A stretch of 64,000 bases of DNA, taken from NCBI GenBank assembly GCA_023701135.1, contig JAMPXP010000023.1, positions 17,377 through 81,376 of the forward strand, read 5' to 3'. This document shows, piece after piece, positions 24,926-34,203 of this stretch (positions are counted from its first letter, which is position 1; each line of letters opens with the position of its first letter). A program made the translations under genes and the position numbers. Origin of the DNA: Desulfobacula sp. GTDB taxonomy: Bacteria > Desulfobacterota > Desulfobacteria > Desulfobacterales > Desulfobacteraceae. A model generated the notes under the pieces. That model did no database searches. It saw only the letters and a list, made by a program, of their open reading frames with translations, and had not been told where the DNA came from.

Positions 24926-26356
24926 ATGAACACGACAAAAACCATTACCATTAATCCCATAAGCCGCCTGGAAGGCCACGGCAAGGTCACCATCCATTTG
25001 AACGCCGACGGTGAGGCAGCAGATGCCCGGTTTCATATCACCCAATTCAGGGGATTTGAAAAATTCTGCGAAGGAAGGCCTTTTGAGGAAATGCCCGTCA
25101 TTACCCAAAGAATCTGCGGTATTTGTCCGGTCAGTCACCAACTGGCTTCTGCTAAGGCCTGTGACGCCATTTTAGGGGTCGGAATTCCGGAGACGGCCAA
25201 AAAACTCAGGGAATTGATTCATATGGGTCAATTCATTCAATCCCACGCCCTTCATTTCTTTTACCTGGCAAGCCCTGACCTGCTTCTGGGATGGGATGCG
25301 GATCCGGCCGGCCGAAACGTGGCGGGGGTGGCCGGACATTCTCCTGCCCTTGCCCTGAAAGGCATCAGATTAAGAAAATTCGGTCAGGATATCATCCAGG
25401 CCCTGGGCGGGAAAAAAATTCATCCGGTATTTGCTGTTCCCGGCGGAGTTGCCAGCCCGCTCCTGAAAAGCGACCGGGATGCGTTGCTCGGCAGGTTTGC
25501 CGAAGCCTATGAAACCGCCTATACGGCACTGGATATCATCAAGGAATGGACGGATAGGAACCAGGAACAGGTTAAAACTTTTGCAAATTTTGCATCTCTT
25601 TATGCAGGGCTTGTGGATAAAGACGGACACCTTGACCTGTATGACGGAAAAATGAGGATTTCAGGCCGGGAAAGAGCCGTTATAAGGGAATTTGATTCCA
25701 ACGAGTATCTGAAATTCATCGGAGAGCAGGTGGAGCCCTGGTCCTATCTGAAATTCCCCTTTTATAAACCCCATGGATATCCTGACGGGTGTTACCGTGT
25801 CGGACCCCTGGGGCGGTTGAATGCTGCCGACAGCATGGGCACGCCCAAAGCGGAAACAGAGCGGAAAATTTTCAGGGGAACCTATGGGGGAGAATGGAAC
25901 GGGTGCACGCTGTTATACCACTATACCCGCCTTATCGAACTCGTTTATTGTCTGGAAAAAGCTGAAAATCTCCTCAGGGACGAGCAAATCTGCAACAGTG
26001 AGATCAGAATAACGGCCGATGTCAAACATAAAGAAGGGATCGGTATGATCGAAGCCCCGAGGGGAACCTTGATCCATCATTACATCGTGGACCCCCATGG
26101 TGCTGTTCAAAAGGTCAACCTCATTGTTGCAACCGGTCATAACAATATTGCCATGAACCGTTCCATACAGTTGGTGGCCAGGGAATACATCCACAACGGC
26201 GTTGTCAGGGAAGGCATTTTAAACCGGGTTGAAGGCGCCATCCGGTGTTATGACCCCTGCCTTTCCTGTTCGACCCATGCCGCAGGCCCGATGGCGCTGG
26301 AAATCCTGATCCATGATGTTTCAGGCAGGCTTGTCAAGGAACTGGTGAGGAACTGA
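24926..26356 (+). CDS. [NiFe]-hydrogenase large subunit, HoxH/HydL type
   Basis: A 476-residue large subunit. The N-terminal L1 motif [10 protein letters not shown] supplies Cys64 and Cys67, and the C-terminal L2 motif DPCLSC supplies Cys445 and Cys448; these four cysteines hold the Ni-Fe(CN)2CO centre. The protein continues 25 residues beyond His451, as expected for the precursor cleaved by a maturation endopeptidase. [10 protein letters not shown] near residue 12 is the family's N-terminal signature. With no signal peptide and diaphorase partners, it belongs to group 3 (3d or bifurcating type), producing or oxidising H2 with pyridine nucleotides. Confidence 0.95.
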   Translation: MNTTKTITINPISRLEGHGKVTIHLNADGEAADARFHITQFRGFEKFCEGRPFEEMPVITQRICGICPVSHQLASAKACDAILGVGIPETAKKLRELIHMGQFIQSHALHFFYLASPDLLLGWDADPAGRNVAGVAGHSPALALKGIRLRKFGQDIIQALGGKKIHPVFAVPGGVASPLLKSDRDALLGRFAEAYETAYTALDIIKEWTDRNQEQVKTFANFASLYAGLVDKDGHLDLYDGKMRISGRERAVIREFDSNEYLKFIGEQVEPWSYLKFPFYKPHGYPDGCYRVGPLGRLNAADSMGTPKAETERKIFRGTYGGEWNGCTLLYHYTRLIELVYCLEKAENLLRDEQICNSEIRITADVKHKEGIGMIEAPRGTLIHHYIVDPHGAVQKVNLIVATGHNNIAMNRSIQLVAREYIHNGVVREGILNRVEGAIRCYDPCLSCSTHAAGPMALEILIHDVSGRLVKELVRN

Positions 26357-26359
26357 GCC

Positions 26360-26908
26360 ATGCAGCCCTTGAGCCTTGCAAGAATGGACACCTGGATCAT
26401 CGGCTATGGAAATGTCCATCGCCGGGATGACGGCATCGGGCCCTATGTGGCCCGTATAATAGAAAACAGCCTGACCCCCGGGGAAAATATTCGTATTCTG
26501 ACCTTTTTTCAATTGGCCCCGGATCTGATTGAAGAATTACGGTATGCTGGCAGAATCCTATTTATTGATGCAAGCCGGGAGGCCATTGATAATGGATTCA
26601 AATGGACAAAAATTACACCTGAACCCAATGGATGTTACCATGTCACGCATCTGTTTACGCCGGCCTTGATCCTGAGGTATATTCAATCGCTTTATCAGCA
26701 TGACCCGGAAACCTATCTGGTCTCTGTCCAGGGGGATAATTTTGAATTTGGCGACGGACTTGATCCCCCGGCTGAAACCAGGGCCATGGGGGCTGCATCG
26801 GAAATCATTTCATTTCTGGATACCTGCCTCGGCCGGGCCGGTAGGGCCTGCAACCACTTTACCAAAGGAGGGCAATATGGCTGCTACAAAAACCATACTC
26901 ATCATTGA
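26360..26908 (+). CDS. Hydrogenase maturation endopeptidase (HoxW/HycI-like)
   Basis: A 182-residue member of the nickel-dependent hydrogenase maturation protease family. WIIGYGNVHRRDDGIG is the N-terminal motif, and the conserved acidic residue of FIDASRE follows at about residue 75; both bind nickel in family members. It should remove the 25-residue tail of the neighbouring large subunit after His451. It starts three bases after the large-subunit stop. The last 32 bases overlap the response-regulator gene, and the C-terminal tail (about 25 residues, His/Cys-rich) is unusual, perhaps a recent extension. Confidence 0.85.
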   Translation: MQPLSLARMDTWIIGYGNVHRRDDGIGPYVARIIENSLTPGENIRILTFFQLAPDLIEELRYAGRILFIDASREAIDNGFKWTKITPEPNGCYHVTHLFTPALILRYIQSLYQHDPETYLVSVQGDNFEFGDGLDPPAETRAMGAASEIISFLDTCLGRAGRACNHFTKGGQYGCYKNHTHH

Positions 26909-27284
26909 CGATGATAAAGACATGGTGAATACAACCCGAATTATTCTTGAAAGCCGAAATTACGCCGTAGAGGCCGCCTATAACGGCAAAGACGGCTATT
27001 CCATGATTGAAAAACACCCTCCTGACCTGATCCTCCTGGATGTGATGATGTCCACAAATACAGAAGGGTTCGATCTTGCCTATAAACTTAAAAACAGCAA
27101 CCAATATAGGGATATCCCCATCATTATGCTGACATCTTTCCCCCGGGAAATCACCCTGCAGGGCCCGGAAAAGTTTCAACATATCCTCGGGGAAGACTGG
27201 CCTGTCTCGGAATTTTTTGAAAAACCCGTTGATCCGGATGAACTGCTTGCCGTCATTCAGGATCTGCTTGTAGGGAAACCATAA
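26877..27284 (+). CDS. Single-domain response regulator (REC only)
   Basis: A 135-residue receiver domain without output domain. The acidic pocket is IIDDDKD at residues 9-15, the phosphorylated Asp is Asp55 in LILLDVMM, and the Thr/Lys switch residues are in MLTSFP and FFEKPVDP. GGAGG precedes ATG 26877. It probably relays signals through protein-protein contacts, with the histidine kinase 49 bp downstream as its natural partner. Its linkage to hydrogenase genes suggests a role in sensing redox state or H2, which is inference. Confidence 0.88.
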   Translation: MAATKTILIIDDDKDMVNTTRIILESRNYAVEAAYNGKDGYSMIEKHPPDLILLDVMMSTNTEGFDLAYKLKNSNQYRDIPIIMLTSFPREITLQGPEKFQHILGEDWPVSEFFEKPVDPDELLAVIQDLLVGKP

Positions 27285-27333
27285 ACAGGCCATAACCGGA
27301 ATACGCTTTTTGATCGGATAAGGAATATGCTTT

Positions 27334-29100
27334 ATGAGCCTGGGGCATCAATTGATAAAAGAGCAGTTGTTCTTCAGGAAAGAACTGAAAGAAAGGGTTT
27401 TCTGGTTCATTAAGCTCAGATGGATTGCCATAGCCGGAGCTGCCCTGTGCAGTTACGCCCTCTTTTTTCTTGAGCCCGGCCTGCCGGTATTTCCGATGAT
27501 CATCCTTATTCTCGGGGTGGCTTTTTATAATATCCTGTTTTTATTCACCTGGCTGCGGCTCAAATCCTTCCCATCTGAAAGGGTCAGGCCCTTTGAAATT
27601 TTTGCCCACATTCAAATTGTTTTTGACCTGGTTGCTTATTTATTTTTCATTTTTTTGACAGGCGGGATTCAGAGCCCCTTCCTGATATTTGTGATCTTTC
27701 ATATCATCCTGGCCGGAATTCTGCTTTCCCCTGTCAGTTGCTTTATCATTTCCGGCCTGGTGGTTCTGATTTTTGCCGGGCTGATGGCATTAGAACACAC
27801 AACCGGTCTTCCCCGGCCACCCGGTTTTTTCCAAAACACATTGCTCACGGGCGATCTTGAATTTCCAGGCGCTCTTTTTGTGTTCCTTATACTGGCGGCG
27901 TTTATTCTGATTTCTGCATTTTTGACCACTTCCATCAAACTGAGTTTAAGAGTCAAGGGACGGGAATTGCTTAAAGTCTCAAAGGCCTTGGAAATAAGCA
28001 ATGCCAAGCTGATGACCCTGTACGAAATGGTAAAGGAAATGGGAAGCCTTTATGATCTTCAAAAACTGATGGATACCGCCACCCGGAATTCCGCCGTCAT
28101 CACGGGAGTGAAAGGATGTTCCATCAAACTTTTGGATGAAAAAAGGGAAAAATTCTCTTCAAGCTATGGCCTGAGCGAGGATGATATTGCCAAAGAGGCC
28201 ATAAATAGTAAAAAGGAAGGGATGGCTGCTGTCATGTGCCTGCCCCTCAAAGTTAAAACCCTGCTGCTGGGAGATATCTGTTTTTACAGCGAAGCGCCCC
28301 TTTTTTTTGATGCTGAGGATAAGGTTTTTTTCTCTCTGATCGCTGACCTGACTGCCCTCGGCATAGAGACCATCAACCGGGAGCTGAACAAATCCTGGTT
28401 TCTTGCAAAGGCGGCTCACCAGCTCCGCTCGCCCATGAATGCCATCCACACCATGCTGGACATGCTTCAAAAAGGATTTCAGGGCCCGGTCAGCGAGAAG
28501 CAGAAAGAAACCCTGAACCGATGTAACACCCGGATCAAACTTCTTGGCGATATGATCCATGATTTGCTGAAGATAGGGATGAGAAGGACGGAAACAAACC
28601 ATTCAGGTGTTCTTCCGGTTGACATAACCCTTCTTTTGCAGAAATTAACCGATCTTTATTCGCCCAGGGCCCTGGAAAAAAATATAACCCTCACGCTTCA
28701 AACCGCTGCAGATATCCCCCGGATTTATGCAGATGAGCAACTCCTGGATGATCTTTTCTCAAACCTGATCTCCAATGCTTTAAAATATACGCCTGAAAAG
28801 GGCGAGGTCCGAATTGCCGTATCAATGGAGGATCATTGCCGGATAAAATTTCAAATTTCAGATACCGGTATCGGCATTCCCGAAGAAGACCTGCCCAATC
28901 TTTTTTCTGAATTTTTCAGATCTGAAAATGCAAGGGCATTTACGGAAAACGGAACCGGTCTGGGCCTGGTTATTGTCAAAGAGGCCCTGGACATTCTGAA
29001 AGGAACAATGGCGATTGAAAGCACCCTGGGACAAGGCACCTGTTTTACCTGCCGGTTTCCCGTCGGCTCAGCCAGCCGGCAACCACCGTTGTGCCGATGA
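27334..29100 (+). CDS. Membrane sensor histidine kinase
   Basis: A 588-residue kinase. About six transmembrane helices lie in residues 25-215, then a GAF-like region (SLYDLQKLMDTATRN...), a HisKA domain with the phospho-acceptor His in AAHQLRSPMNAI, and an ATPase domain with N box LISNALKYTPEKG, DTGIGIPEE and GTGLGLVIV. The last dozen residues (about VGSASRQPPLCR) are read from DNA that is the antisense of the EamA transporter 3' end, so the natural C-terminus was probably altered by the recombination that created the repeats. Confidence 0.9.
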   Translation: MSLGHQLIKEQLFFRKELKERVFWFIKLRWIAIAGAALCSYALFFLEPGLPVFPMIILILGVAFYNILFLFTWLRLKSFPSERVRPFEIFAHIQIVFDLVAYLFFIFLTGGIQSPFLIFVIFHIILAGILLSPVSCFIISGLVVLIFAGLMALEHTTGLPRPPGFFQNTLLTGDLEFPGALFVFLILAAFILISAFLTTSIKLSLRVKGRELLKVSKALEISNAKLMTLYEMVKEMGSLYDLQKLMDTATRNSAVITGVKGCSIKLLDEKREKFSSSYGLSEDDIAKEAINSKKEGMAAVMCLPLKVKTLLLGDICFYSEAPLFFDAEDKVFFSLIADLTALGIETINRELNKSWFLAKAAHQLRSPMNAIHTMLDMLQKGFQGPVSEKQKETLNRCNTRIKLLGDMIHDLLKIGMRRTETNHSGVLPVDITLLLQKLTDLYSPRALEKNITLTLQTAADIPRIYADEQLLDDLFSNLISNALKYTPEKGEVRIAVSMEDHCRIKFQISDTGIGIPEEDLPNLFSEFFRSENARAFTENGTGLGLVIVKEALDILKGTMAIESTLGQGTCFTCRFPVGSASRQPPLCR

Positions 29101-29923
29101 TGACCAGCCCGCCCGCGAGGGTTCGGATGCCGGGGATTTCATTTAAGATGAAAAAGGCCAGGACAATTCCGTAGACCGGTTCAAGGCCTGCAATGACCGA
29201 TGCGGTCTGGGCCCGGATAAAGGTCAGGGAATGGATGAACAGGGTATGGGCCAGGGCCGTGCAGACCACGCCTAAAAAAATGAGGTTGGGAAGATCGGAA
29301 ACCGGGGGCAGGGGGATCTTCAGCAAAAGCACCGGGATGAGCAGAAAAAGAGCGGCAAACAGGTTCTGATAAAAGGCCACGGCAATGGAATCCGAGATCC
29401 TTGCGTTTCTCCGGTTCACCAGGGCCAGGACGGCAAAGGTAAATCCTGAAATGATCCCGTAAAATCCGCCCCGGGTCACATTGTTGGAAAAATCAAATTC
29501 CGGGATGACCAGGAGGATGCCCAGGAAAACGGCGCCGGCAATGAAAACATCCGCGGGTTTCAATTTTTCCCGGAAACACAGGGGTTCCAGAAAGGTAACA
29601 AACAAGGGAAAGGTGGAAAAGGTGACCAGACCCACGGCCACGCTGGAAACCTGGATGGAAAAAAAGAAGGACCACCAGTGAACGGCCAGAAGGATGCCCT
29701 GGAGCATGAAAAAGAAAAATTCCGTTTTCCCGAAGGAGAGGAGTACGGTCTTGGATACGATCCGGGCATAGAGGTACAGGGCTATAAAGGCAAAAAAGGT
29801 CCGGCCCAGCACAATATAAAGGGGGCTGCACGACAGGAATTTCCCAAAAAGCCCTGCAAACCCGAACAGAAAAACTGCCGTATGGATTTGCAGGGCCCCT
29901 TTATGGAATACGGGCCGTTTCAA
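29045..29923 (-). CDS. EamA/DMT-family membrane transporter
   Basis: About 292 residues and ten hydrophobic helices in two EamA repeats, ending in ...RTLAGGLVIIGTTVV. The family exports metabolites or amino acids; the substrate is unknown. I set the start at TTG 29923, four bases after the ABC-F stop, because the conserved first helix (HTAVFLFGFAGLFGK) begins there and the longer opening to 30127 overlaps the ABC-F gene. The 3' end is the right-hand copy of the 71-bp repeat, and its C-terminal RRETGR differs from the WENKSTSYE of the remnant at 18.1 kb. Confidence 0.82.
   Translation of the reverse strand: MKRPVFHKGALQIHTAVFLFGFAGLFGKFLSCSPLYIVLGRTFFAFIALYLYARIVSKTVLLSFGKTEFFFFMLQGILLAVHWWSFFFSIQVSSVAVGLVTFSTFPLFVTFLEPLCFREKLKPADVFIAGAVFLGILLVIPEFDFSNNVTRGGFYGIISGFTFAVLALVNRRNARISDSIAVAFYQNLFAALFLLIPVLLLKIPLPPVSDLPNLIFLGVVCTALAHTLFIHSLTFIRAQTASVIAGLEPVYGIVLAFFILNEIPGIRTLAGGLVIIGTTVVAGWLSRRETGR
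29056..29126. repeat. Right 71-bp direct repeat (partner 18132-18202)
   Basis: Lies in the 3' end of the intact EamA gene and in the last codons of the histidine kinase, which is read on the opposite strand. It is 64/71 identical to the left copy by eye. The intervening segment is about 10.9 kb. Confidence 0.8.
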
Positions 29924-29927
29924 CCGG

Positions 29928-31610
29928 TTACCGGGTGAGCTGCCGGTATTTGATGCGGGTCGGCTGATCCGCCTTGATGCCGAGGCGCTTTTTCCGGTCC
30001 TTTTCATAGTCGGAATAGGAGCCTTCAAAGAACAGGGTCTGGCTGTCCCCTTCAAAGGCCAGGATATGGGTGGCGATCCTGTCCAGGAACCACCTGTCAT
30101 GGCTGATGATGACGGCGCATCCGGCAAAATTTTCCAGGGCCTCTTCCAGGGCTCTTAAGGTATTGACGTCCAGATCATTGGTGGGCTCATCCAGGAGCAG
30201 CACATTGGCTTCCTTTTTCAGGAGGGTGGCCAGATGGACCCGGTTTCTTTCCCCGCCCGAGATTTCCCTGACTTTTTTCTGCTGGTCCTGCCCTGAGAAA
30301 TTGAATTTTGCCACATAGGCTCTTGAATTGATCTCCCGCCCGCTGATGAGCATTTTTTCCGTGCCGCCGGTGATGGTTTCAAACAGGGTCTTTTCCGGAT
30401 CAAGGGTGTCCCTTTCCTGGTCCACATAGGCCAGCTTTACGGTCTGGCCGATTTCGATGGTTCCCGAATCCGGCTTTTCCCGGCCGGTGATCATGTTGAA
30501 AAGGGTGGTCTTGCCCGCGCCGTTGGGGCCGATGACGCCGATAATGCCTCCGGGCGGGATGACAAAGCTCATGTTCTCGACCAGGAGCTTGTTGTCATAG
30601 CCCTTGGATACGGCCTGGGCCACGATGACCTTGTCGCCCAGGCGGGGTCCGGGCGGAATAAAGATTTCAAGATCGTTTTCCTGCTGTTTGCCGTCTTTTT
30701 TCAAGAGGTCTTCATAGGCCGTGATCCTGGCCTTGGGTTTTGCCCTTCGGCCCTTGGGCGACATCTTGATCCATTCCAGTTCCCTTTGCAGGGTCTGCTG
30801 GCGTTTGGATTCGGATTTCTGTTCCTGGGCCAGGCGTTTCTGCTTCTGGTCCAGCCAGGAGGAATAATTGCCCTTCCAGGGAATGCCTTCTCCCCGGTCC
30901 AGTTCCAGGATCCACCCGGCCACATTGTCCAGGAAATACCGGTCATGGGTGACGGCAATGACCGTGCCTTCATAGCGGTTCAGATGTTGTTCCAGCCAGG
31001 ATACGGATTCGGCGTCCAGGTGGTTGGTGGGCTCGTCCAAAAGGAGGATGTCGGGTTTCTGGAGCAGGAGCCGGCAAAGGGCCACCCGCCTTTTTTCACC
31101 GCCTGAAATCACATTGACGGGCATATTTCCGTCCGGGCACCGCAGGGCGTCCATGGCCATTTTCAATTTGGAATCCAGGTCCCAGGCATTGATCCGGTCC
31201 AGCTTTTCCTGGAGTTTGCCCTGCTTTTCCAGAAGCTTGTCCATTTCATCATCGGACATGGGGTTGGCAAATTCTGCGGAGATGGCTTCATATTCATTGA
31301 GCAGATCCACGGTTTCCTTGACCCCTTCCTCAACCACTTCCCTGACGGTCTTCTGGCTGTCCACCAGGGGCTCCTGTTCAAGATAACCGATGGTATAGCC
31401 CTTGGACAGGATGGTCTCGCCGGCGAATTCTGTGTCAACGCCCGCCATGATTCTGAGGAGCGAACTCTTGCCTGATCCGTTCAGACCCAGGACCCCGATT
31501 TTCGCCCCGTAAAAATAAGAAAGGGAAATATTTTTAAGCACTTGTTTCTGGCCGTGGAATTTACCCACATTCATCATGGAATAAATCACTTTTTTGGTAT
31601 CTTCAGTCAT
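29928..31610 (-). CDS. ettA: ABC-F translation factor, EttA-like
   Basis: A 560-residue protein with two ABC domains and no membrane segment. Walker A sites are GLNGSGKSS and GPNGAGKTT; signature/Walker B stretches are SGGEKRRVALC...LLLDEPTNHLD and SGGERNRVHLA...LLLDEPTNDLD. The linker (LEWIKMSPKGRRAKPKARI) and the arm insertion in domain 1 match EttA, which binds the ribosomal E site and gates initiation according to ADP/ATP ratio. It is transcribed with ridA (11 bp upstream). Confidence 0.92.
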   Translation of the reverse strand: MTEDTKKVIYSMMNVGKFHGQKQVLKNISLSYFYGAKIGVLGLNGSGKSSLLRIMAGVDTEFAGETILSKGYTIGYLEQEPLVDSQKTVREVVEEGVKETVDLLNEYEAISAEFANPMSDDEMDKLLEKQGKLQEKLDRINAWDLDSKLKMAMDALRCPDGNMPVNVISGGEKRRVALCRLLLQKPDILLLDEPTNHLDAESVSWLEQHLNRYEGTVIAVTHDRYFLDNVAGWILELDRGEGIPWKGNYSSWLDQKQKRLAQEQKSESKRQQTLQRELEWIKMSPKGRRAKPKARITAYEDLLKKDGKQQENDLEIFIPPGPRLGDKVIVAQAVSKGYDNKLLVENMSFVIPPGGIIGVIGPNGAGKTTLFNMITGREKPDSGTIEIGQTVKLAYVDQERDTLDPEKTLFETITGGTEKMLISGREINSRAYVAKFNFSGQDQQKKVREISGGERNRVHLATLLKKEANVLLLDEPTNDLDVNTLRALEEALENFAGCAVIISHDRWFLDRIATHILAFEGDSQTLFFEGSYSDYEKDRKKRLGIKADQPTRIKYRQLTR

Positions 31611-31621
31611 GTTTTTACTCC

Positions 31622-31999
31622 TTATTCAATGGCGGCAATACATTCGATCTCAATCCGGACATCCCTTGGCAGCCTTGCCGCTTCAACGGCGGAGCGTGCC
31701 GGTTTATGGCCTTTGAGACAGGCTTCATAGACCTTGTTCATGGCGGAAAAATCATCCATGGATTTCAGAAACACCGTGGTCTTGATAATTTTATCCAGGG
31801 TGGTTCCGACTTCCGACAGAACCGCTTCAATATTTTTCATGACCTGGGCCGTCTGTTCTTCAATGCGGGTTCCCACAATGGTCATGGTCTCAGGGTCCAG
31901 GGGGATCTGGCCGGAACAAAAGGCAAGATCGCCATGGACGACGGCATGGCAATAGGGGCCAATAGCGGCAGGGGCTTTTTTGGCAAATATCTGTTTCAT
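31622..31999 (-). CDS. ridA: RidA family reactive-intermediate (imine) deaminase
   Basis: A 125-residue protein of the RidA/YjgF family. IGPYCHAVVHGDLAFCSGQIPLDP and the C-terminal RDVRIEIECIAAI carry the Arg and Glu of the active site. It hydrolyses 2-aminoacrylate-type enamines and imines released by PLP enzymes. A Shine-Dalgarno (GGAG) precedes ATG 31999. Length and motifs are complete. Confidence 0.92.
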   Translation of the reverse strand: MKQIFAKKAPAAIGPYCHAVVHGDLAFCSGQIPLDPETMTIVGTRIEEQTAQVMKNIEAVLSEVGTTLDKIIKTTVFLKSMDDFSAMNKVYEACLKGHKPARSAVEAARLPRDVRIEIECIAAIE

Positions 32000-32030
32000 T
32001 CTAAATCTCCTTCTTGGGTCTGGTATGCTT

Positions 32031-34142
32031 CTAATAGGTCATTACAGGTTCTTTTAATATCAGATCAATGGCGGTTTTTGCGGTTTTTGCAAGTTCGGGG
32101 AAATGGTCTTCCAGTTTGGCGACCTGTCTTAGATTTTCACCGGTTCTCAGGATCAGGCGGGCCAGGTCCCCTTCGGAAAAATCATACCGGGTGCAGATGG
32201 TTTCCCAGGGTTCGCCCTGGGCCCAGAGATAGATGAGCAGGCTGGGCTGGATATAAAGATTGGGGGCGCTGAAGCCTTTTTCCAGCATGGTGACGGCAAA
32301 GGGTTTCAGCTCTTTTCTGACATCCAGGAAAACATCTTTCAGCCCCTTGGGAAGGGCCTGGTGGTATAAGGGCTCATCATTGAATTCCCTTTCATTGACA
32401 AAGGAGCCTACAATGGCAGCCAACAGGGCCGGGTCCGATTGGGGCAGAAGATTGTTTCGGATACTCTGGGCCACCAGGAGGGGGGAGTCGATCCTGAGTT
32501 TGGAAGCCCATAGCCCATCTTCCGTCAAGGCTCCGTCTTCCGTAACAAATTTTTCCAAAAGAAGAAAGTCCATATGATCGATGAAATCGTCCCAGAGCAG
32601 CTCCATATCCGAGCCGAATCGTTTTCTTGCAATTTTTCCCCTCTTTTTTCCGGACCGGATGAGATAGGAGGCAAAGGATTTTTCAAGGAGCAGTTTGATC
32701 TGATCGGGCGTATGGGATAAAAGCAGGTTCAGAACCATGGAAAAATTAATGAAGAGCTGACTTTCAATATCCAGAGGAGGCGAATTCATTAATTTGACCA
32801 TATGATTTAAATCCATGAATTTGCCCGGCATGACAATGCAGAAACCGATCTTGTCCTTCCCCCGCCGTCCGGCCCGGCCGGACATCTGCTGAAGTTCGCT
32901 GGGGGTCAGGGGCATGAATTCCACCCCGTTAAAGCGGTCCGAATTCAGGATGACCACGGAACGGGCAGGAAAATTCACCCCGGCGGCCACCGTGGAAGTT
33001 GCAAACATGGCATCCAGAAAACCTTCGGCCATGAGGGTTTCCACAACCGCTTTCCAGGCGGGAAGATGGCCGCTGTGGTGGGAGGCCGTTGCCGTCCTTT
33101 CAAGATAGGGTCTCTGGGCATGGGTTTTCAGGTGGGGATGGGAGGATACCAGATCATCTATTTTATCGATCAGGGCCTGCTTCCTTTCCGGGTTTTGGTT
33201 TAACAATTTTGAATTGCAGAGTTTTATGGCCTGGTCACAATCCGAGCGGGATTTTAGAAAAAAGATGGCCGGCAGAAGATCATAGGTGGAGAGGATATGA
33301 AGGACATCCCCAAAGGGCGGTAGTTTTTCATTGCGCGACATCACGGGCTTGTTTTTTGAATGAGCAAATTTAAATACTTTTTTATGAAGGACTTTTTCCT
33401 CTTCTGATTCCTCGATCAGGGGGAAAAGCGTTCCCGAAGGGTGGATAAAAATAGGGAAAAGGGGTACGGGCCTTTCCTGGGCCTTAATAACCCGGCATCG
33501 CTTTCCCCGGATGGATTCCAGCCATTCGGCAATGGATACGGGGTTGCCGATGGTGGCGGACAGGAGAAGCAAGGGAATCCGCACCGGCAGGTAAATGATG
33601 ATCTCTTCCCAGACCACCCCCCGTTGCTCGTCTCCGAGGAAATGGGCCTCATCCAGGATGATCAGGTCGGAGGTCAGGTTTTCGCCGGTATGCATGGCGT
33701 CATAGAGCTGGTTCCTCAGGATTTCCGTGGTGCCGATGACAATGGCGGCATCGGGGTTTTCCTTGATGTCGCCGGTGAGGATGCCGACCCTTTCCTTGCC
33801 GAAAAGTTTTGAAAACTGGGAATGGATGGAATTGGTCAATGCTTTTAACGGTGTGGCATACCAGACCTTTCCATTTTTTTGCAGCACACTGTGGGCAATC
33901 TGTTCGGCAATCCAGGTTTTCCCGGCGCCCGTGGGGGCCGTCACCAGGCAGTCGGATGTTTTTATGGCCTCCAGGGCCTGAATTTGAAACGGGTCCGGTC
34001 TAAACTCGGTTTCTGCCGGGATTCCGATTTTTTCAAACACGCGCTTCAGGGATTTGTCGGAACCGGCTTGCATTGCCGGGCCATTGATTTTCGGCTTTTT
34101 GGGGGAACCAGCTTTCTTTGACGTATAAAATCTTTTTCTCAT
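32031..34142 (-). CDS. Ski2-like DEAD/DEAH-box helicase
   Basis: A 703-residue superfamily-2 helicase. Motifs in order are APTGAGKT (Walker A), LDEAHFLGDEQRG (Walker B), LLLSATIGNP (III), TSTVAAGVNFPA (V) and QMSGRAGRRGKD (VI). The arrangement, with a long C-terminal helical region, is that of Ski2/Mtr4/HelY-like enzymes that unwind RNA or DNA 3'-5'. An in-frame TTG lies at 34160, but ATG 34142 starts the conserved protein. A basic N-terminus (MRKRFYTSKKAGSPKKPK) may bind nucleic acid. The cellular role is unknown. Confidence 0.88.
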   Translation of the reverse strand: MRKRFYTSKKAGSPKKPKINGPAMQAGSDKSLKRVFEKIGIPAETEFRPDPFQIQALEAIKTSDCLVTAPTGAGKTWIAEQIAHSVLQKNGKVWYATPLKALTNSIHSQFSKLFGKERVGILTGDIKENPDAAIVIGTTEILRNQLYDAMHTGENLTSDLIILDEAHFLGDEQRGVVWEEIIIYLPVRIPLLLLSATIGNPVSIAEWLESIRGKRCRVIKAQERPVPLFPIFIHPSGTLFPLIEESEEEKVLHKKVFKFAHSKNKPVMSRNEKLPPFGDVLHILSTYDLLPAIFFLKSRSDCDQAIKLCNSKLLNQNPERKQALIDKIDDLVSSHPHLKTHAQRPYLERTATASHHSGHLPAWKAVVETLMAEGFLDAMFATSTVAAGVNFPARSVVILNSDRFNGVEFMPLTPSELQQMSGRAGRRGKDKIGFCIVMPGKFMDLNHMVKLMNSPPLDIESQLFINFSMVLNLLLSHTPDQIKLLLEKSFASYLIRSGKKRGKIARKRFGSDMELLWDDFIDHMDFLLLEKFVTEDGALTEDGLWASKLRIDSPLLVAQSIRNNLLPQSDPALLAAIVGSFVNEREFNDEPLYHQALPKGLKDVFLDVRKELKPFAVTMLEKGFSAPNLYIQPSLLIYLWAQGEPWETICTRYDFSEGDLARLILRTGENLRQVAKLEDHFPELAKTAKTAIDLILKEPVMTY

Positions 34143-34203
34143 GACAGAGATAAACCACAAAAACCAATATTATGCAACTGATTCCGCAGGGGAGGGAATC
34201 GGG

